Source of the DNA: Deferribacteraceae bacterium UBA6793
GTDB taxonomy: Bacteria; Chrysiogenota; Deferribacteres; Deferribacterales; Geovibrionaceae
Length of the DNA: 64,000 nt
Direction of reading: 5' to 3'
Assembly (NCBI GenBank): GCA_002452405.1
Contig: DKFP01000014.1
Location: 310,001 to 374,000 of the forward strand
Part shown: piece after piece, positions 59,179 through 64,000 of the stretch
Position numbering within the stretch: position 1 is the stretch's first letter
Layout: each line of letters begins with the position of its first letter
Program-made: the position numbers and the translations under genes
The notes under the pieces: model-generated
What the model was told of the DNA's origin: nothing
What the model saw: the letters and a program-made list of their open reading frames with translations, nothing else
Database searches by the model: none

Positions 59179-60396
59179 ATGTCAAAAATTCTTATAATCG
59201 GCGCCGGCGGCGTCGGAAACGTGGTTGTTAAAAAGTGTGCGCAGCATCCGGACGTATTTTCAGATATACACCTTGCCAGCCGCACAAAATCAAAATGCGA
59301 CCAGATAGCTAAAGAGGTCAATGACCTTTACGGCGTAAAAGTTTCCACCTATGCTGTGGACGCAGACAATGTTGCTGATCTTGCAAAGCTGATAAACAGC
59401 ATCAAACCGGAATTGGTTCTGAACGTTGCCCTTCCCTATCAGGATCTTACAATTATGGACGCTTGCCTTGAAACAGGCGTTAACTATATGGACACAGCAA
59501 ACTATGAACCCAAGGATACCGCTCATTTCGAATATTCATGGCAGTGGGCGTATCAGGACAGATTCAAAGAGAAAGGACTTATGGCTGTTCTGGGCTGCGG
59601 ATTTGATCCCGGTGTTACGAACATCTTCTGCGCATATGCACAGAAACATATTTACGACAGCATTGAGACAATAGATATCCTCGACTGCAATGCGGGCGAC
59701 CACGGACACCCTTTTGCAACCAACTTTAATCCAGAGATAAACATCCGCGAAGTTACGCAGGTTGTGCGCCACTGGAAAGAGGGTGAGTGGGTGGAGACCC
59801 CCGCTATACTCGACGACAGCTGCGTTCATTTTCCGTTTGACTATCCGCAGGCTGGCGTTAAAGAGAGCTTCCTGCTCTATCACGAGGAGATGGAATCCCT
59901 TGTTAAACATATAAAAGGTCTGAAACGCATCCGCTTCTGGATGACGTTTTCACAGAATTACATTACACACCTCAAGGTGCTTGAGAACGTCGGCATGACC
60001 CGCATCGACGAGGTTGAATACAACGGTGTAAAGATAATCCCCCTTCAGTTTCTGAAAGCGCTTCTGCCCGATCCGGGCAGTCTGGGTACAAACTATACCG
60101 GAAAAGCAGTTATAGGTTGTGTCTTCGACGGCGAAAAGAACGGCGAAAAGCTGAGAAAATATATCTATAACGTTTGTGATCACGCCGAGTGCTACCGCGA
60201 GGTTCAGGCACAGGCGGTCTCCTATACCACGGGCGTTCCCGCAATGATAGGCGCGATGATGATGCTTAAAGGCATATGGACGGGTAAGGGTGTTTTCAAT
60301 GTTGAACAGCTTGACCCCGACGCGTTTATGGATGAACTGAACAGGTGTGGTCTGCCGTGGCAGGTTGTGGACTTTAACGGCGAGCTTCCTGCATAA
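59179..60396 (+). CDS. Carboxynorspermidine/carboxyspermidine dehydrogenase
   Basis: The start is ATG 59179 (MSKILIIGAGGVGNVV) behind AGGGGTG; 405 residues. It is of the saccharopine-dehydrogenase fold: N-terminal NADP motif GAGGVG, MDTANYEP, LGCGFDPGVTNIFCAY, GDHGHPFATNFNPE. Next to nspC, this identifies the enzyme that condenses putrescine (or diaminopropane) with aspartate semialdehyde. Confidence 0.92.
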   Translation: MSKILIIGAGGVGNVVVKKCAQHPDVFSDIHLASRTKSKCDQIAKEVNDLYGVKVSTYAVDADNVADLAKLINSIKPELVLNVALPYQDLTIMDACLETGVNYMDTANYEPKDTAHFEYSWQWAYQDRFKEKGLMAVLGCGFDPGVTNIFCAYAQKHIYDSIETIDILDCNAGDHGHPFATNFNPEINIREVTQVVRHWKEGEWVETPAILDDSCVHFPFDYPQAGVKESFLLYHEEMESLVKHIKGLKRIRFWMTFSQNYITHLKVLENVGMTRIDEVEYNGVKIIPLQFLKALLPDPGSLGTNYTGKAVIGCVFDGEKNGEKLRKYIYNVCDHAECYREVQAQAVSYTTGVPAMIGAMMMLKGIWTGKGVFNVEQLDPDAFMDELNRCGLPWQVVDFNGELPA

Positions 60397-60398
60397 TA

Positions 60399-61568
60399 AT
60401 GAGCCGCCTTACTATATCGGATTTTCCGAAAGAGATAACGGACAGGGTGGACACACCCTGCTACCTGATAAGCGAGGGTGTGATACGCCGCAACTGCGAA
60501 ATTCTGGACAGTGTTCAGAGGCGCACCGGGGCGAAGATACTTCTTGCCATGAAGGCGTTTGCGCTGCCGAAGGTATTCCCGCTCATCGCACAGTATCTTC
60601 ACGGGGTATGTGCCAGCGGACCAATAGAGGCGCAGATGGGGCGTGAAGAGTTCGGACGTGAGGTGCACACCTATTCGCCCGCGTTCAAAAAAGACCAGAT
60701 GGCGCGCACTATTGCGTTCAGCGACCATATAGTTTTCAACTCCGTCACCCAGTGGCATACCCACAGGGATGCTATAGCCGCATCCGGAAGAAACATTGAA
60801 ATGGGACTGCGCGTCAATCCCGGACATGCGGAGGTTGAGGTTGAGCTTTATAACCCCTGTCTGCCCGGTTCGAGGTTCGGTGTTAATCCGGAAGACCTTG
60901 AAGGCGTTGATCTGACAGGTATAAGCGGGCTGCATTTTCATGCCATGTGCGAGCAGAATTCTGACGTTCTGACCCGTGTGCTTGAGAGTTTTGAACAGCG
61001 TTTCGGGCATCTTATTCCGCAGATGAAATGGATAAATTTCGGCGGAGGTCACCATATCACCAGAGAGGATTATGATGTGGAACTGCTCTGCGAAACCATA
61101 AACAGTTTCCGCAGCCGCCATAACGGTATTCAGGTTTATCTGGAACCGGGTGAGGCTGTTGTTCTGAACGCCGGAGTTTTTGTCACTCAGGTGCTTGATG
61201 TGATGCGCAACGGGGTCGATATCGCCGTTGTGGATTCATCGGCGGAGACTCATATGCCTGATGTGCTGGCAATGCCCTACCGCCCTGTGCTTATAGGCGC
61301 GGGACAATCGGGCGAATTTGCCCATGATTTTAAAATAGGCTGTATCTCCTGTCTGGCGGGTGATTTCATCGGAACCTATTCGTTTCCTGAAAAACTGAAA
61401 ATAGGCGACAGACTGGTTTTCACTGATATGGCGCTTTACTCTTTTGTAAAAAACACAAATTTTAACGGTGTGGAGCTTCCCGACCTGACGGTGTTCAGCC
61501 TTGAAAAAGGTACGCTGGAGGTTGTGCGCAGGTTCGGCTACGAAGATTATAAGAACAGGTTGTCATGA
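60399..61568 (+). CDS. nspC: Carboxynorspermidine decarboxylase
   Basis: The 389-residue PLP-dependent decarboxylase of the alanine-racemase fold has the Lys segment ILLAMKAFALPKVF, GLRVNPGH, NFGGGHHITREDYD and LEPGEAVVLNAG. It decarboxylates carboxy(nor)spermidine to (nor)spermidine. It starts 2 bp after the dehydrogenase and overlaps speB by 4 nt. Confidence 0.94.
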   Translation: MSRLTISDFPKEITDRVDTPCYLISEGVIRRNCEILDSVQRRTGAKILLAMKAFALPKVFPLIAQYLHGVCASGPIEAQMGREEFGREVHTYSPAFKKDQMARTIAFSDHIVFNSVTQWHTHRDAIAASGRNIEMGLRVNPGHAEVEVELYNPCLPGSRFGVNPEDLEGVDLTGISGLHFHAMCEQNSDVLTRVLESFEQRFGHLIPQMKWINFGGGHHITREDYDVELLCETINSFRSRHNGIQVYLEPGEAVVLNAGVFVTQVLDVMRNGVDIAVVDSSAETHMPDVLAMPYRPVLIGAGQSGEFAHDFKIGCISCLAGDFIGTYSFPEKLKIGDRLVFTDMALYSFVKNTNFNGVELPDLTVFSLEKGTLEVVRRFGYEDYKNRLS

Positions 61569-62455
61569 GCGAATACACTAATTTTCACGGGGACGACGTT
61601 GCCCCTTCAAAGCCGGAAGAGGCGCTGTTTCACGTTATTCCGGTTCCGTATGAGAAATCTGTGTCCTATGGTTCGGGCACTGCCGAAGGACCTGCGGCAA
61701 TACTTGCTGCTTCCTGTCAGCTTGAGGTGTTCGACGGAAAAAGCACTCCCGCGCAATACGGTATCTGTACATATAAACCCGTAGACTGTTCCGGCGGACA
61801 CGAACAGTCTGTCGCAAACATAAAAGACGCTGTTCTTCAATGCCTTATCTGCGGTAAAATGCCCGTTGTGCTTGGGGGCGAGCATACGGTTACCAACGGT
61901 GTCGTGGATGCCCTGGTGGAGAAATACGGTACGGATTTCGGTGTTGTCCAGTTCGACGCACACGCAGATCTTCGCGAAAGCTATGAGGGGTCTGAGTTCA
62001 GCCACGCCTGCGTGATGAAGAGAACGTTTGACAAGGGTATACCCATATATCAGCTTGGCACAAGGAGCTATTGCCTTGAGGAACATCGGCTGCGACTCGG
62101 CAGAAATATACCGTATATGGATGCCGAGGATATCGATCGCGAGGGTACGGATGCTTTCCGGCTGCCCGCTGATTTTCCTGAGAAGGTGTTTATCACGTTT
62201 GATATAGATGCGCTGGATTCGTCGGTGATGCCTGCAACGGGCACTCCGGTTCCCGGCGGACTGACATGGTTTCAGTCTATGCGTCTCATCGACAGCATAA
62301 CGCGGCAGCGCACCTGCGTGGGGTTTGACGTTGTGGAGTATGCGCCAATGAGCGGGCTGCACAGCACGGATTTTACCGCGGCACAGCTTGTTTATAACAT
62401 GATGGGCTATGTCTCCCGCAGCAAGGGAGTTCGCGGACTGTTTTCCATTTCCTGA
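61565..62455 (+). CDS. speB: Agmatinase
   Basis: The 296-residue ureohydrolase has the manganese motifs GGEHTVT, FDAHADLR and SFDIDALDSS-type (FITFDIDALDSSVMPATGTPVPGG). It converts agmatine to putrescine and urea, linking speA to the carboxyspermidine steps encoded just upstream. Confidence 0.94.
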   Translation: MSEYTNFHGDDVAPSKPEEALFHVIPVPYEKSVSYGSGTAEGPAAILAASCQLEVFDGKSTPAQYGICTYKPVDCSGGHEQSVANIKDAVLQCLICGKMPVVLGGEHTVTNGVVDALVEKYGTDFGVVQFDAHADLRESYEGSEFSHACVMKRTFDKGIPIYQLGTRSYCLEEHRLRLGRNIPYMDAEDIDREGTDAFRLPADFPEKVFITFDIDALDSSVMPATGTPVPGGLTWFQSMRLIDSITRQRTCVGFDVVEYAPMSGLHSTDFTAAQLVYNMMGYVSRSKGVRGLFSIS

Positions 62456-62522
62456 AATCTTCTGTACAAAACAGTTACAAAACGGTATTATTGTTTAAGT
62501 TTTTCATATTTCACGGACGGGT

Positions 62523-64000
62523 ATGAATAGTTTAAACATCCTTCTTTTCTCTTTTCTGATAAGCGCGCTGACAGTGCCTCTGTTTACGGATATGGCTGTC
62601 AGACTCGGAATAATTGATATTCCCGATGAGAGGAAGATACATTCCGGTCACACCCCTCGCCTTGGCGGTCTGGGGATAATTACGGGTGTATTCCTTTCAG
62701 TTCTGATATTCTGCGAAATTGATTCACAATATCTTTATCTTGCGTTGGCTAACCTCATTATAATCGGAATCGGGGTATATGACGACAGCAGGGGCGCTTC
62801 TGCTCTGCAAAAGCTGTTTTTTCAGGCGCTTGCCGCCACTGTGGTTATTTTTGTCATGGGCGTGCGGTTTGAGTTTTATCTTCCGTGGCTGACATGGCTT
62901 AACAACGATATACTAATGATTCTCGTAACCTATTTCTGGATAGCTCTGGTGACAAACGCAGTGAACCTCATCGACGGAGTGGACGGGCTTGCCGGCGGAA
63001 TATCATTTATGGCATTCGGCTCTCTGATGGTGGCTTCATACGCGGAGAACGGGATGAATTTTGCTGTTTCTCTTGCTTTCCTTGGCGGGATACTGGGCTT
63101 TCTGAGGTATAATCTGCCGAAAGCGTCAGTTTTCATGGGCGACACCGGAAGTCTGTTTCTGGGTTTCAATATAGCCGTGCTGTCACTTTCATCTTCTTTT
63201 AAAACGAATACTGTGATGTCGGTGGTAATGCCGACGCTTTTCATACTTATACCTCTCTTTGACACTTTCCTTGCCATTGTGCGCAGACTTCTGCGTTTGC
63301 AGAACCCGATGAGGGCGGACAGGGAACACCTTCACCATAAACTTTTGGATCTGAACCTCAGCATGGGTCAGACACTCATGGTGTTCTATTCTCTTTCAAT
63401 AGTTCTTTCAGGTTTGGCGCTCATTTTTTTCCGTGATCAGAAGCTGTATATGGTGCTTCTTGCTGTTGTGATACTCTATGTGTTTCTGCTGATGATAAAG
63501 TTTCTGAATTTTGCCAATCTCGGCAGGTTGATAGGCGACATAAACAGCAGGATAATGCAGGAGCGCAGCCGCGAATGTCTGGCTCGGATAAAGGCTGACA
63601 AAATCGGATTTTCGGTCAGCGCAGGGGTCATAATACTTTGCACTGTGCTTTCGGCATTTGTATTTCTGCGTTCCGGCAGCTACCCGCAGGTCGGTCTCGC
63701 TACCGTTTTGCTCTTTTTTATGACGACGTTTGTTCTCTTTGTATACAGGGTCAGCAGTGTCAGCGAGCTTTTTTATTCCAGTCTTGCTGCTTATTGGCTG
63801 TTTTTTGCTGCTGCTTATTATGCAGGAAGGGGCTGGCTGGCTGTTCTTGCCGTTTGCGGACTTGGTGTCAGCATAGCCATGTTTTCCAGATTTTTTCGTT
63901 TATCGAGGGTTTTCGTTCCTTTCGACCTGCTGAATTTTTTCATGGTGATATCGATATGGGTTCTGAGCGGAAAAGCTATCTACGATTATACGATAATTGT
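62523..64000 (+). CDS. WecA/TagO-type polyprenyl-phosphate sugar-phosphate transferase (partial, runs off the window)
   Basis: The frame opens at ATG 62523 and continues past base 64000 (492 codons visible). Many membrane helices carry the MraY/WecA motifs: PDERKIHSGHTPRLGGLGI, GVYDD, NLIDGVDGLAGG, FMGDTGSLFLGF and the EHLHHKLL segment. It starts a lipid-linked polysaccharide by adding a sugar-1-phosphate to undecaprenyl phosphate. The protein is longer than the usual roughly 350 residues: about 150 extra residues of further hydrophobic sequence follow the transferase core, as in some exopolysaccharide initiators. Confidence 0.9.
   Translation, partial: MNSLNILLFSFLISALTVPLFTDMAVRLGIIDIPDERKIHSGHTPRLGGLGIITGVFLSVLIFCEIDSQYLYLALANLIIIGIGVYDDSRGASALQKLFFQALAATVVIFVMGVRFEFYLPWLTWLNNDILMILVTYFWIALVTNAVNLIDGVDGLAGGISFMAFGSLMVASYAENGMNFAVSLAFLGGILGFLRYNLPKASVFMGDTGSLFLGFNIAVLSLSSSFKTNTVMSVVMPTLFILIPLFDTFLAIVRRLLRLQNPMRADREHLHHKLLDLNLSMGQTLMVFYSLSIVLSGLALIFFRDQKLYMVLLAVVILYVFLLMIKFLNFANLGRLIGDINSRIMQERSRECLARIKADKIGFSVSAGVIILCTVLSAFVFLRSGSYPQVGLATVLLFFMTTFVLFVYRVSSVSELFYSSLAAYWLFFAAAYYAGRGWLAVLAVCGLGVSIAMFSRFFRLSRVFVPFDLLNFFMVISIWVLSGKAIYDYTII

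Noticed and set aside
1..64000. CRISPR array, insertion sequence, integrase or rRNA genes
   Set aside because: No regularly spaced direct repeats, transposase/recombinase motifs or rRNA sequence were seen in the window.

Overview
The window is chromosomal DNA of a Gram-negative, anaerobically respiring, motile bacterium. The evidence is: outer-membrane porins and barrel proteins, an LpxR-type lipid A deacylase, exported multihaem cytochromes, a molybdopterin oxidoreductase complex, menaquinone methyltransferase, a chemoreceptor, a selenocysteine tRNA, and spermidine synthesis by the carboxyspermidine route. Together these suggest a member of the Deferribacterota (Seleniivibrio/Denitrovibrio/Geovibrio-like). 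That placement is inference from gene content, not from a marker gene.

Region 1 (about 1-11,900) is visibly richer in A+T than the rest and looks like an accessory/defence island. It abuts the 3' end of the tRNA-Sec gene (11911-12006, minus strand), a typical island integration site. It holds a WYL-domain repressor divergent from an AAA+ ATPase, a PD-(D/E)XK nuclease with an unknown partner, a RecB/Cas4-like plus DEDD-exonuclease protein (DUF2779 type) translationally coupled to a MUG-like uracil-DNA glycosylase, an ADP-ribosylglycohydrolase with an unknown partner, a divergent unknown protein coupled to a zinc-less sirtuin, and a hipBA pair. The same 21-bp dyad (core TGCGACA-N5-TGTCGCA) lies in both divergent intergenic regions, WYL/AAA and ADP-ribosylglycohydrolase/sirtuin. 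This ties the two ends into one proposed regulon and is the best candidate for an undescribed system.

Region 2 (12,000-26,200) holds tRNA-Sec, a HIT protein, and a respiratory locus. In order: a rhodanese-like lipoprotein, a porin, a small secreted protein, a 12-haem and a 10-haem cytochrome (resembling the Ext-type conduits of Geobacter), a Psr/Phs-type molybdoenzyme (three subunits), and a Rieske protein/cytochrome b/tetrahaem cytochrome c set. Together they could carry electrons from menaquinol to a sulfur or selenium oxyanion; the substrate cannot be read from sequence. A RelBE-type toxin-antitoxin pair follows.

Region 3 (26,200-36,700) contains ribose uptake and catabolism (rbsDACB divergent from rbsRK), a lipoprotein, LpxR and the methionine transporter metNIQ.

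Region 4 (36,700-51,000) contains a four-gene signalling cassette (degenerate histidine kinase, receiver, HDOD, SpoIIE phosphatase), UbiE/MenG, a chemoreceptor, a UbiD-family protein with a non-canonical start inside a hairpin, RNase J behind an attenuator-like leader, UppP, FtsK, a dihydroorotate-dehydrogenase-like protein and a small motility protein.

Region 5 (51,000-64,000) contains a branched-chain-amino-acid-type binding protein, tRNA-Met(CAU), a type II NADH dehydrogenase, a sigma-54 two-component system with an outer-membrane protein, the polyamine genes speA / carboxynorspermidine dehydrogenase / nspC / speB, and the start of a WecA-like glycosyl-phosphate transferase that runs off the window. 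A dispersed palindromic intergenic repeat family has at least four copies (about 19.05-19.35, 27.1, 30.1 and 59.1 kb).
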